The notes under the pieces: generated by a model | Databases searched by the model: none | What the model was told of the DNA's origin: nothing | The model's input: only the letters and a program-made list of their open reading frames with translations | In this document: one piece after another, positions 17,283-26,900 of the stretch | How the letters are laid out: each line of letters starts with the position of its first letter | Numbering within the stretch: the first letter of the stretch is position 1 | Made by a program: the position numbers and the translations under genes | Assembly (NCBI GenBank): GCA_964589175.1 | Contig: CAZPRY010000001.1 | Location: 162,132-226,131 of the forward strand | Reading direction: 5' to 3' | From: CAZPRY01 sp964589175 | Lineage (GTDB): Bacteria > Fidelibacterota > UBA2242 | DNA: 64,000 bases

Positions 17283-18635
17283 ATGAAAATGAACGATCCG
17301 AAAAAACTGTCCGAATATATCATCCGGGAAGCACTGCGCCTGGGGGCGGACGACGCGGATGTAATGATTGTGAACTCGGTAAACTCCAGTGTAAAAGTCC
17401 GGCTGGGCAGGATTGAGGAGCTCAAACAGGCCAATCCGAAATCGCTGGGTATCCGTGTCTTCAAACAGAAACGCAAAGCCTTGACCTTCACCAGTGATTT
17501 CCGTAAGGATTCTCTGCGCCAATTGATCGGGCGCACGATGGAGATGGCGGCGGTCACGACTCCCGACGAATTCAGCGGCTTGCCGGAGCGGGAATGGCTG
17601 GGAATCGCTCCCCTCGAGTTGCCCGGTTCAGATGAACGTCTGGCAAATTTGCCGACCGAAAAAAAGATCGCCCTGGCGCGCGAGATGGAAGAATTGGGGA
17701 TGGCCAAAGATCCCCTGATTATCAATTCGGACGGCTCTTCCTGGAGTGACGGTCAGACGCACTACGTCCTGGCGAATTCGCGCGGATTTTACGGCGAGGA
17801 GCGCTATTCGTCCTGTTCACTGAGCCTGTCACTGGTGGCCGAAAAAGACGGTGTGAAGCAGAGCGATTACTGGTATTCGACGGCCCGTTCACTGGAGAAA
17901 CTGGATTCCGTGGAAAATGTGGCTGCCGAAGCGGCGCGACGGACCGTCCGTAAAATCGGTTCCCGCAAGCCGCAAACCCAAAAAGTACCGGTGGTTTTCG
18001 ATCCGATCGCCGGCCGCGATTTTCTGAACATCATTGCCTCGACCGTTGTGGGCGATGCCATTTACCAGAGGCGCTCTTTTTTAATCGATAAACTGGGGCA
18101 AAAGATCGGAGTTGACGGTTTTACCGTGGTGGATGACGGCTTGCTGGCGGACGGGCTCGCTTCGCGGCGCTTCGATGACGAAGGACTTCCCGGCCGCCGA
18201 AACGTCGTGATCGAGAACGGTATTCTGAAAAGCTATCTTTGCGATTGCTATGCCGCCCGGAAACTGAAGCTGCCGCCGACAGGCAGCGCCAGCCGGGGAG
18301 CGGGTTCCGAGCCGTCGCCGGGAACCTCGAATTTTTACCTGGAGATGGGCCCGTACGCGCCGGAAGAGATCATCGCCTCGGTGAAAAACGGCATTTACCT
18401 GACCGAAGTTCATTGGGTTGGTATCAACTATGTGACCGGCGACTATTCGCGCGGGGCCGGCGGCATCTGGATTGAAGACGGTAAATTGACCTACCCGGTT
18501 CAGGAATTCACGATTGCCGGCAATATGAACGAAATGCTGCCGGCGATTGAGATGATCGGGAACGATCTGCGTTTTACTGGAAGTATCTGTTCGCCGACAT
18601 TTAAAATTAAAGAGTTGATGATAAGCGGCAGTTAG
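17283..18635 (+). CDS. pmbA: TldE/PmbA-family partner subunit
   Basis: 450 residues, the inactive partner in TldD-TldE heterodimers. Family resemblance is seen in the N-terminal ALRLGADDADVMIV, the VVIENGILKSYLCDCYAARKL segment and the C-terminal TGDYSRGAGGIWIEDGKLTYPVQEFTIAGNM region, which I cite by position: about residues 377-415. There is no HExxxH motif. There is no signal peptide, so if the partner TldD is exported by Tat, TldE may travel with it or the two may act in different places. Starts four bases after tldD ends. Confidence 0.88.
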   Translation: MKMNDPKKLSEYIIREALRLGADDADVMIVNSVNSSVKVRLGRIEELKQANPKSLGIRVFKQKRKALTFTSDFRKDSLRQLIGRTMEMAAVTTPDEFSGLPEREWLGIAPLELPGSDERLANLPTEKKIALAREMEELGMAKDPLIINSDGSSWSDGQTHYVLANSRGFYGEERYSSCSLSLSLVAEKDGVKQSDYWYSTARSLEKLDSVENVAAEAARRTVRKIGSRKPQTQKVPVVFDPIAGRDFLNIIASTVVGDAIYQRRSFLIDKLGQKIGVDGFTVVDDGLLADGLASRRFDDEGLPGRRNVVIENGILKSYLCDCYAARKLKLPPTGSASRGAGSEPSPGTSNFYLEMGPYAPEEIIASVKNGIYLTEVHWVGINYVTGDYSRGAGGIWIEDGKLTYPVQEFTIAGNMNEMLPAIEMIGNDLRFTGSICSPTFKIKELMISGS

Positions 18636-18772
18636 TACAGTCGCACCGCCCTCGACATCGGACCGGGAATTGCCTTTCCGGGCCGGTTGCCATTTTGCCG
18701 ATTTTCCGAAGCGCGGGATTGAGAACGAACTGGATTTTTAAAAGGAATTTTATCTAAAACAAGAAGTGTGAG

Positions 18773-19855
18773 ATGGAAGAGAACAAGAATAGCGATCAGC
18801 AAACCATTATTGCAGTTGACGCCATGGGCGGCGATTATGCACCCGATGAGATCGTTAAAGGCGTTGCCGCAGCAACCCTGGACTCATCCGTTCAGGTTGC
18901 GATAATCGGAGTGGAATCTCAAATTCGGAATATTCTGCAGAAAACCGATCATCATGCCGGCCAGATTCGGATTTGTCATACGGATGAATGGATTACAAAT
19001 GAGGACAATCCCAGGGAGGTAATTCGCAAGAAAGCCAATGCATCGATGATTCTGGGAGCCCAGATGGTTGGGGCAGGGGATGCCCATGGGATGGTTTCGG
19101 CCGGGAATACCGGCGCTTACGTTCTGGCCGCTTCGATGTATATTCCCAGAATCGAGGGCGTTCGCAAGGTGGCGATTGCCACCGTTTACCCGACCCGGAA
19201 TGTCCGTCATCGCCGCGATATCTTCGCGCTGCTCCTCGATGTGGGCGCCAACATCCATTGCAGTGTTGAGAATCTCGTCCAATTCGCCATAATGGGACAG
19301 GTCTATGCCTCGGATATCAAGGGCGTGACGGATCCGACCGTGGCGCTTTTAAATATCGGTAAAGAGCCCTACAAGGGCGGCAAGATGCTTTCTACGGTTC
19401 ATAAAGTCCTGGACGAATTGCCGAACGTAAATTTCGTCGGTAACATCGAAGCAACCGATGTACTCACCGGGCTGGCGGATGTCGTGGTTACCGAAGGCTA
19501 TGTGGGCAATATCGTCATGAAGACCGTCGAGGGTTTGGCGGAGACGGCCTCGCAACTGGGGAAATACGCCTTCAAACACAGTCTGCTCGGAAAACTGGGC
19601 CTGATTGCACTTTCCGGCAAAATCCGGGAGCTGAAAAAGCTGACCGACTATTCCGAATACGGCGGCGCGCCCCTGCTGGGATTCAAGGAGATTGTGATCA
19701 AAGCCCACGGCCGCTCGAAAGCCAAGGCCATTTCGAACGCCATCAAACTGGCCGCAAAATCGCACCGTGACCGCATTTGCCTGCGCATGGAGATGGAGTT
19801 GGCCCATTTTTCCCAATCCATCGAAAACGTGGATCTGTTCGATACTTCCGAATAA
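18773..19855 (+). CDS. plsX: Phosphate acyltransferase PlsX
   Basis: Makes acyl-phosphate from acyl-ACP for phospholipid synthesis; 360 residues, near the usual 330-350 with a short hydrophilic N-terminal extension. Landmarks are IIAVDAMGGDYAPDEIVKG, GMVSAGNTGAYVLAAS, LDVGANIHC, LLNIGKEPYKGG and DVVVTEGYVGNIVMKTVEG. Peripheral membrane enzyme working with PlsY (not in the window). The usual neighbours rpmF and fabH are absent; downstream is a small unknown gene. Confidence 0.95.
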   Translation: MEENKNSDQQTIIAVDAMGGDYAPDEIVKGVAAATLDSSVQVAIIGVESQIRNILQKTDHHAGQIRICHTDEWITNEDNPREVIRKKANASMILGAQMVGAGDAHGMVSAGNTGAYVLAASMYIPRIEGVRKVAIATVYPTRNVRHRRDIFALLLDVGANIHCSVENLVQFAIMGQVYASDIKGVTDPTVALLNIGKEPYKGGKMLSTVHKVLDELPNVNFVGNIEATDVLTGLADVVVTEGYVGNIVMKTVEGLAETASQLGKYAFKHSLLGKLGLIALSGKIRELKKLTDYSEYGGAPLLGFKEIVIKAHGRSKAKAISNAIKLAAKSHRDRICLRMEMELAHFSQSIENVDLFDTSE

Positions 19856-20016
19856 CTTCGCGAAATCACAACCGGGCGAAAAATGCGCCGGGACGCCAAT
19901 GAGCGGGTTGCATTAAATAGATCGGAATCCTAAATTCCAGTCCGTATGCAGTTGTCTCTGGGGTATCGAATTTTCCATAAAAACCATAAAGTCCCGAAAG
20001 TACCGAGGATCGCTGA

Positions 20017-20283
20017 ATGATTGATCTGAATAGTGAACGCCGCATTCTGTCGCGGCATGAAAAGGAGATGGGTATCCAGATCTCCGAGATGGATAAATAC
20101 AAGTGGATCTGCAGTCAGCAATCCGGTTGCGATGTTGGCAAACGGGCTTACTTTGAGTGGACCCAAAGATACGGCAAGCAGGTGCGTGAGTACCTGGAAT
20201 CGTTATCCGATGAAGAGATCAACCGGGTCTATACCACGATTTCCGATCGGATCAAGAATTATATCGAAAATAAGACCCATTAG
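20017..20283 (+). CDS. Small conserved-looking protein of unknown function
   Basis: 88 residues, soluble and charged. The central part reads QISEMDKYKWICSQQSG followed by CDVGKRAYFEWTQRYGKQVREYL, a pattern like short helical proteins annotated as hypothetical in many anaerobes. A GAGGAT ribosome-binding site lies about eight bases ahead of the ATG, and codon use matches the neighbours, so I take it as real. It sits between plsX and the M20 peptidase. No function can be assigned. Confidence 0.6.
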   Translation: MIDLNSERRILSRHEKEMGIQISEMDKYKWICSQQSGCDVGKRAYFEWTQRYGKQVREYLESLSDEEINRVYTTISDRIKNYIENKTH

Positions 20284-20367
20284 AATCGAGCCTTATCAAG
20301 GCTCCTCGTTTTTAGAATGGGAGGCCGGGAGCGGGCAATTACCGAATCCAATACGACAGGAGAGAAA

Positions 20368-21606
20368 ATGGACGCCAAATCAACGCTGAAGACTTATTTT
20401 AGAGATAACGCCGATGAAATCCGGCAGAAGATTGTCGATCTGGTCCGTGCGACCGTGAAGGAGAAAACCGTCAATGTCGTATCGGAGAAGCTGCCGGAAT
20501 TCCCTTACCTGAAATTCCGCGGTGAGGAGTATCGGGTTGCCGAAATCGTCAAGCGGGAGTTGGCCGCAAACGGGATTCCGTTCGAGGAATTTGCCCGTAT
20601 GGAAGGGCGTCCCAACATCATCGCCAAGCTGGGTAAAGACGCCAACGGTAAACGCCTGCTGATGCCCGGTCACATGGACATTGTTCCGGCCGGGGAAGGC
20701 TGGGATTCGGATCCTTTTGAGGTTATCGAAAAAGATGAATTGCTCTACGGCCGCGGCGTGCTGGATAACAAAGGACCGCTGGTTGCCATCCTGGTGGCCG
20801 CCGGAATTCTGAAAGAACTGGGCCTCGATCAGCAGATGGCCGGGCAACTGATGGTGGCGGCCCTGGCCGATGAAGAGGCCGAGGACCCGGATGGCGTCGA
20901 TTACGGCATCGGCTACCTGCTCGAAGAGAATCTCATTCAACCCACAATGGCGGTGATTCCCGATATCGGCGAAAATATGAAGAAAATCGATGTCGCCGAG
21001 AAGGGCCGCACGGTCATCAAGATTACCGCAACCGGCAAACAGGCCCACGGCTCCACCCCCGAGAAGGGTATTAATGCCGTTTTTATGATGGCCAAACTGG
21101 TTGGTGAAATTGAGCAGCTTCACTTCGATTACGAAGTGCATCCGGTGCTGGGGCATCCTTCACTGAACCTGGGTGAGATGCATGGCGGCGCCGCACCCAA
21201 TATCGTGCCCGGCTCGTGCTATATATTCATCGATATCCGCACCGTGCCCGGTATGAACAAAGAGAGCGTCATCCAAAAATTCGCTGAATGCGCGGCGCGC
21301 GTCGAGAACGGCAAATTCAACATCGAGGTAATGTCCTGGAACGAAGCGCACGGCATCGATCCGCACAACGAACTGGTTTACGCCATTCAAAAACATGCCC
21401 AGGACGTACTGGGATTCGCGCCGGTACCGTTCGGAATGGGCGGCGGAACCTATGCCAAAGGACTGAACCTGCACGGTATTACGGCTGTCGGCTGGGGACC
21501 CGGCGACGATGAAGCCTTTCATGTGGCCAACGAATACGTCGAAATAAAGCAACTGGTCGATTTTACTCTTTTGACCTGTCTGCTGGCGGTTGACCTGCTG
21601 CAATAA
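20368..21606 (+). CDS. M20-family zinc peptidase (Sapep/dipeptidase-like)
   Basis: About 412 residues from the ATG preceded by AGGAGAG; an upstream ATG at 20317 has no such site. The two-metal ligands are visible: His102 and Asp104 (GHMDIVPAGEGW), bridging Asp133 (GRGVLDNKG), catalytic and ligand Glu169-Glu170 (ADEEAEDP) and the C-terminal His (EAFHVANEYV). The dimerisation domain sits in the middle (KQAHGSTPEKGINA). Most like Mn-dependent dipeptidases of the Sapep/PepV type, which take dipeptides; ArgE/DapE-type deacylase activity is less likely. Cytoplasmic. Confidence 0.88.
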   Translation: MDAKSTLKTYFRDNADEIRQKIVDLVRATVKEKTVNVVSEKLPEFPYLKFRGEEYRVAEIVKRELAANGIPFEEFARMEGRPNIIAKLGKDANGKRLLMPGHMDIVPAGEGWDSDPFEVIEKDELLYGRGVLDNKGPLVAILVAAGILKELGLDQQMAGQLMVAALADEEAEDPDGVDYGIGYLLEENLIQPTMAVIPDIGENMKKIDVAEKGRTVIKITATGKQAHGSTPEKGINAVFMMAKLVGEIEQLHFDYEVHPVLGHPSLNLGEMHGGAAPNIVPGSCYIFIDIRTVPGMNKESVIQKFAECAARVENGKFNIEVMSWNEAHGIDPHNELVYAIQKHAQDVLGFAPVPFGMGGGTYAKGLNLHGITAVGWGPGDDEAFHVANEYVEIKQLVDFTLLTCLLAVDLLQ

Positions 21607-21741
21607 CGGCTGGCATACATCGTATCTGTAATTTTGCGCGGGGAACCGTTTGGCGATGTATGCTTATTTTCTTTCTTATTATCCGTAAAATCATCATTTT
21701 ACCGGTGTAAAATAATTCCGGATCGAGTGGATGGAGCTGAT

Positions 21742-23097
21742 ATGGCGGTTGATCCGCGTATTGAGAAATACCTGCAAGCCCTGGAGGCTATAAAAGACGC
21801 TAATTTTAGCATGGACATTCCCGTTTCCGGAGACGGTTCGGGAAAGCTCGGCAGCGCCATTGCCGATCTGCGCCGGCATCTGGCTGCGAACATGGAACTG
21901 GAACGCACCTTGGCAGAAGTTGCGCAGAAAATCAATGAAGGTTTGCTGCTCGACGAGGTGCTGGATTTTGTATATGCAAATTTTCGGCGCATAATTCCCT
22001 ACGACCGTATCGGCATCGCCCTGCTGGAAGATGACGGTTCCATCGTGAAATCGTTATGGGCGAATTCGGAGGCGGCTTTGATCCGGATTCCGAAAGGGTA
22101 CGCCGCAGCGCTGGCCGGCAGCAGCCTGGAAATGATAATTGCGAGCGGCGAGCCGCGCATTCTGAACGATCTGGAGCTTCACCTCCGGGAGCACCCGGGA
22201 TCGGATTCCACCCGCCGGATTGTGGAGGAGGGAATGCGTTCCAGCCTGACCTGCCCGCTGCAGGCCATGAACCGGGCGATCGGATTAATTTTTTTCTCGA
22301 GTATGCGGACGGACACGTACCGGAATGTTCATGTTGACGTTTATCGCCGGATCGCCGGGCAATTGTCCGTTATTATCGAAAAGAGCCGCCTGTATCAGAA
22401 ACTGATTGAAGTGAACGCGCTGAAGGACAGATTCCTGGGCATTGCCGCTCATGACCTGCGCAGCCCGCTCGGCGTGGGCAAGAACTTTCTGGCACTTTTC
22501 CTGCAAGGGTACCTGGGCGAGATTCCCGACGAACAGCTGAAAATCTTGCGAACGATCGATCGAAATCTGGATCGCATGTTACAGATGATCAACGACCTGC
22601 TCGACATCAGTACGATTGAATCCGGGCAGTTGGAGTTGAAACCGCAAAGGATTGATTTGAGTCTATATTTGCAGAAGGCCGTCGAACTGCGCCGGCCGCT
22701 GGCGCAGGCGAAATCGATAAGCCTGCAATTGGAACTGCCGCCGGAATTGCCGGAAGTATCCATGGATCCGCAGCGCATCGACCAGGTACTCGATAACCTG
22801 GTAACGAACGCCATAAAATTTTCCTTTGCGGGTACGCAAATCATTTTAAGCGCCCGAAAGACGGGGAATTTCGTTAGCATTGAGGTTAAAGATCAGGGGC
22901 AGGGAATTCCGCAGCAAGATCTGCTGAAACTGTTTTCCGATTTCGGGAAGACCAGCGTCAAACCGACGAGCGGTGAAAAGAGCACCGGATTGGGATTGGC
23001 CATTGTGAAACGCATTGTGGAAGCCCACGAGGGGCAGGTCGGCGCAGAGAGCGAAACGGGGAAAGGCTCCACGTTTTACTTTACGCTGCCGGTGTAA
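21742..23097 (+). CDS. GAF-domain sensor histidine kinase
   Basis: 451 residues from the ATG with GGAG six bases ahead. Order: an N-terminal helical part with PVSGDGSGKLGSAIADLRRHL (HAMP-like), a GAF domain (residues about 60-215, with FRRIIPYDRIGIALLEDDG), a HisKA dimerisation helix with the phospho-acceptor His237 (HDLRSPLG), then an HATPase domain with N box NLVTNAIKFS, G1 box DQGQGIP and G2 box STGLGLAIV. No membrane span, so it senses something in the cytoplasm. No response regulator is encoded nearby. The next gene, a PAS-like protein 53 bases downstream, may be its partner. Confidence 0.88.
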   Translation: MAVDPRIEKYLQALEAIKDANFSMDIPVSGDGSGKLGSAIADLRRHLAANMELERTLAEVAQKINEGLLLDEVLDFVYANFRRIIPYDRIGIALLEDDGSIVKSLWANSEAALIRIPKGYAAALAGSSLEMIIASGEPRILNDLELHLREHPGSDSTRRIVEEGMRSSLTCPLQAMNRAIGLIFFSSMRTDTYRNVHVDVYRRIAGQLSVIIEKSRLYQKLIEVNALKDRFLGIAAHDLRSPLGVGKNFLALFLQGYLGEIPDEQLKILRTIDRNLDRMLQMINDLLDISTIESGQLELKPQRIDLSLYLQKAVELRRPLAQAKSISLQLELPPELPEVSMDPQRIDQVLDNLVTNAIKFSFAGTQIILSARKTGNFVSIEVKDQGQGIPQQDLLKLFSDFGKTSVKPTSGEKSTGLGLAIVKRIVEAHEGQVGAESETGKGSTFYFTLPV

Positions 23098-23102
23098 ACT
23101 AC

Positions 23103-23124
23103 GACGAACTCTGTACAGTTCGTC
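23103..23124. other. Perfect hairpin between kinase and PAS-like gene
   Basis: GACGAACT and AGTTCGTC, eight bases each, flank a six-base loop (CTGTAC). There is no T run, so it is more likely an RNA stem that tunes the downstream gene, or a protein-binding palindrome, than a terminator. Confidence 0.5.
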
Positions 23125-23150
23125 CGAAACGCGATTGACAGAGAGACAAA

Positions 23151-23855
23151 ATGAAAGATTGTGAAGACTTGTTACAAAAATTGACCCAGCGCGCCCGGGA
23201 TATATCGCGTAAGCGCTACAGTAGCCCCGAAGAAATTTTCGAGATGACGAAGACGGATAAATATCCCGATTCCATCTCCGATCTGGCCGAGTCTTTCGGC
23301 ATGATGATCGTCAAGGTGGAAGCCCGCGAGTTGCGCTACGAGCGAACCATCAAGAAGTTGAAAAAGATGAACGGCGAATTGCAGCACGAGGTGAAGGAAC
23401 GCCAGATTGCCGAAAAGACGGTGCAGGTGTTCATGGATATCGTGGACAATATCGACCTGGGATTGTGCGTATACTTTATGAGCAAGCCCGCTGACGATAA
23501 GACCCTGCAACTTATCGCCGCCAATGAAGCCGCCAGAGAGATGTCCAAAAAATACCTGCCGGAATCAGATGAAAGCAAACATTCGCTGATTTTTCCGGGA
23601 GTGGACCGGCGGGTGATCATCGATGCTTATCGGGAAACGAGCAGGACAAAGGGCAGCTTCAAACTGGGAGATATCCGTTTTCAGAAAGCGGGACAGACCG
23701 CGGAGTGGTTCTACGCCAAGGCCTTTTACCTGCCGAACAAGAGCATGGGCTTCTTTTTCGAAGATATTTCGGAACGCAAATGTGATGAATTCGAACGTGA
23801 CAGGCTGATTCGGAAAATGCATTCCGAGATTGAGGAATTGAAGAGGTCTCGATAG
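23151..23855 (+). CDS. Coiled-coil protein with PAS-like domain
   Basis: 234 residues. Residues about 60-92 are strongly coiled-coil (RYERTIKKLKKMNGELQHEV). Residues about 93-215 look like a PAS domain: VFMDIVDNIDLGLCVYFM, LIAANEAAREMSKKYL and a closing KSMGFFFEDISERKCDEFERDRL that is typical of PAS/PAC ends leading to a kinase. Here no output domain follows. It lies just downstream of the histidine kinase and may feed a signal to it. Ends before a strong terminator. Confidence 0.7.
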   Translation: MKDCEDLLQKLTQRARDISRKRYSSPEEIFEMTKTDKYPDSISDLAESFGMMIVKVEARELRYERTIKKLKKMNGELQHEVKERQIAEKTVQVFMDIVDNIDLGLCVYFMSKPADDKTLQLIAANEAAREMSKKYLPESDESKHSLIFPGVDRRVIIDAYRETSRTKGSFKLGDIRFQKAGQTAEWFYAKAFYLPNKSMGFFFEDISERKCDEFERDRLIRKMHSEIEELKRSR

Positions 23856-23937
23856 GATCAAATCTGATTTCGTACGCCGGTGGTTATTCGCCGGGGGCGA
23901 TGTCGGTTGCTGAATGAGAAAGCCGGCCGGGGGAATT

Positions 23938-23970
23938 AAAAAGGGGCGAAATGTTTCGCCCCTTTTTTTG
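23938..23970. terminator. Strong bidirectional terminator
   Basis: Stem AAAAAGGGGCGAAA with TTTCGCCCCTTTTTTT around a two-base loop, between the convergent PAS-like gene and the pyruvate oxidoreductase gene. A and T runs on both sides let it stop transcription from either direction. Confidence 0.9.
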
Positions 23971-23989
23971 TTGATATCACCGGGATGGA

Positions 23990-26900
23990 TTAACCTTCCG
24001 CCAGTTTTTTGTACTGCTGGTAGCGTTCCGTCACGTGTTCTTCGAGAGCTTTGCGCAGAGTCTGAGCTTCCTCCGGGAAGGATTTCTTGAGAGTCGCATA
24101 ACGAACCTCGCCATCCAGGAACTCCATCAGTTTGCCGTCCGGCTCCTTGCATTCCAGAACGAAAGGATTCTTGCCTTCGGCTTTGAGAAGCGGATTGAAG
24201 CGATACAACGGCCAGTAGCCGCATTCCACCGCCAGTTTTTCCTCTTCCTGGGATTTGCCCATGCCTTTATACACTCCGTGATTGATGCAGGGTGAGTAGG
24301 CGATGATGATGGACGGGCCCGGGTAGTTTTCGGCTTCGATGAGGGCTTTCAGGAACTGGTTCTTGTTGGCGCCCATCGCGACCGAGGCCACATAGACATT
24401 CTTATAGCTCGTCATCATAATGCCCAGATCCTTTTTGGCGGTCTTCTTGCCCGAGAAGGCGAATTTCGCTACGGACCCAAAGGGCGTTGCTTTGGATGAC
24501 TGCCCGCCGGTATTCGAATAGACTTCGGTATCCAGAACCAGAACGTTTACGTCGAGTCCCATGGCCATGACGTGATCCAGGCCGCCGTAGCCGATGTCAT
24601 AAGCCCATCCGTCGCCGCCGATGATCCAGATCGATTTCTTGGTGTACAGGTCGCTCATTTTCCAGATTTCCGTGAGCAGCGCCGAATCGCCATGCCGGGC
24701 TTCCAGCAGGGCTTTCATTTTGTCGCCGGCTGCGCGCGAGAGGTCGGCGTCATCTTTGCCCTCAAGCCATTCTTCAGAAGCCGCTTTCAGCTCGTCATCC
24801 AGGCCGGCTGCGAGCGCCTCTCCGATCAGGCTGGCCAGTCGATCGCGCCGGGCGGTGGTCGCCAAAGCCATGCCGAAACCGTATTCGGCGTTGTCCTCGA
24901 ACAGGGAGTTCGCCCAGGCGGGACCGTGCCCCTCAGTGTTGACGGAGTAGGGGCAAACCGGGGCGCTGCCGCCATAGATGGAGGAACAGCCCGTGGCGTT
25001 GGCGCAGATCATGCGGTCGCCGAACAGTTGCGTGGCGACCTTCAGGTAGGGCGTCTCGCCACAACCGGCACAGGCACCCGAGAATTCAAACAGCGGCCGT
25101 TCGAACTGGCTGCCTTTGATCGTGTTTTTCTTAACGAGACCGGATTTCACCGGAACAGTCGTAAAATATTCCCAGTTCGCGGCTTGATCCATCTGGGTTT
25201 CCAGCGGCTTCATGACGAGTGCTTTTTCCTTGGCCGGACAGACATCGGCACAGTTGCCGCAGCCGGTGCAATCCAGAACGGAAACCTGCATGCGGTACTC
25301 AAGCCCTTCCAGGCCTTTGCCGACCGCCTTCAAGGTCACGAAGTTTTCCGGGGCCTTGGTCTTTTCATCAGCATTGAGCAGAACGGGGCGGATGACGGCG
25401 TGCGGACAGACAAAGGCGCACTGGTTGCACTGAATGCAGTTCTCCGGGATCCATTCCGGCACGTCGATGGCGATGCCGCGCTTTTCGTATTGGCTGGTCG
25501 CGGTGGGGAAAATTCCGGCTGGTGTAAAGGTGCTGACCGGCAGTTTATCGCCCTGCTGCGCGTTGATCGGGTTGAGGATCTTTTTCACAAAGTCATTGGC
25601 GCTGCTTTCCTCGATTTTTTCTTCGGTCAGATCGGCCCAGCTGGCCGGGTACTGCACCTTATGAATCGAATCGCGCGCGGCATCCACAGCTTTCCAGTTC
25701 ATCTGAACGATGGCCGCGCCTTTCGATCCGTAGGCTTTCTGGATCGCAGCTTTGAGATGTTTGATGGCTTCGTCGGCCGGCAGCACTTTGGAGAGCAGGA
25801 AAAATAAGGTCTGCATGATCATATTGATGCGGCCGCCGAGGCCGATTTCTGCGGCGATTTTGAGGGCATCAATCGTATAGAAATCTACCTTTTTGGTGGC
25901 GATGTTTTTGCGTAATTTCCACGGCAGGTACTGATCCAGTTCCGCATCGGACCAGGGTGCATTCAGAACGAATGTGCCGCCTTTTTTGATTCCTTCGAGC
26001 ATGTCGTAGACGTTGACATAGCTGGATTTATGGCAGGCCACATAATCGGCGTGGTCGATTTTATAGGTCGAGTGGATTTTCTCCTTGCCGAAGCGCAGGT
26101 GCGACATGGTCACGCCGCCGGACTTTTTGGAATCGTAGGCGAAAAATCCCTGGGCGTACTGATCGGTGTTGTCGCCGATGATCTTGATCGCGCTTTTGTT
26201 GGCGCCCACCGTACCGTCCGAACCGAAGCCCCAGAATACGCTCTGGATGGTGCTTTTGGGGACCGTGTCCAGGCTTTCATTAATGGGCAGTGAACGGAAG
26301 GTTACGTCGTCTTCGATACCGATGCTGAAATGGTCTTTGGGTTCGGCCAGATCGAGGTTGTCGAAAACCGCCTTGACCATCGAAGGATTGAATTCTTTGG
26401 AGGAGAGGCCGTAACGGCCGCCGACGACCGTGCGCTGGTCCTGGCGGTTGTACAGCACCGTGGAAACATCACTGTAAAGCGGTTCCCCGAAAGCGCCGCT
26501 CTCCTTGGTCCGATCCAGTACGGCAATGCGTTTGGCGGTTTTGGGCAGGGCCGCCATGAAATGCTCGGCCGAGAACGGGCGGTAGAGGCGAACCTTAAGA
26601 ACGCCGACTTTTTCACCCTGGTTGACCAGGTAATCCACGGTTTCATGGGCGGCTTCGGCGCCGGAACCCATCAGGATGATGACCTTCTCCGCTTGCGGAT
26701 GGCCAACATAATCAAACAGCTTGTATTCGCGGCCGATAGCGGCCGAAACCTGCTGCATGGCATCGGCGACGATCCCCGGCAGGACATCGTAATATTTGTT
26801 GGCGGCTTCGGTAACCTGGAAGTAGATATCCGGGTTCTGGGCCGTGCCGCGCAGCTGCGGGTGTTCGGGATTCAGGCAGCGGGCCCGAAAATGTTCGATG

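Noticed and set aside
16230..17522. 430-codon minus-strand frame across tldD and pmbA
   Set aside because: Covers two recognised genes on the other strand; a product of codon bias.
18640..18720. GC-rich inverted sequence after pmbA as terminator
   Set aside because: Imperfect stem and no T run.
20317..20367. Upstream ATG for the M20 peptidase
   Set aside because: Adds 17 residues without a ribosome-binding site, while the second ATG has AGGAGAG.
24572..25807. Long plus-strand frame of 411 codons opposite the PFOR gene
   Set aside because: Antisense shadow of a strongly conserved coding gene; its translation has no family resemblance.
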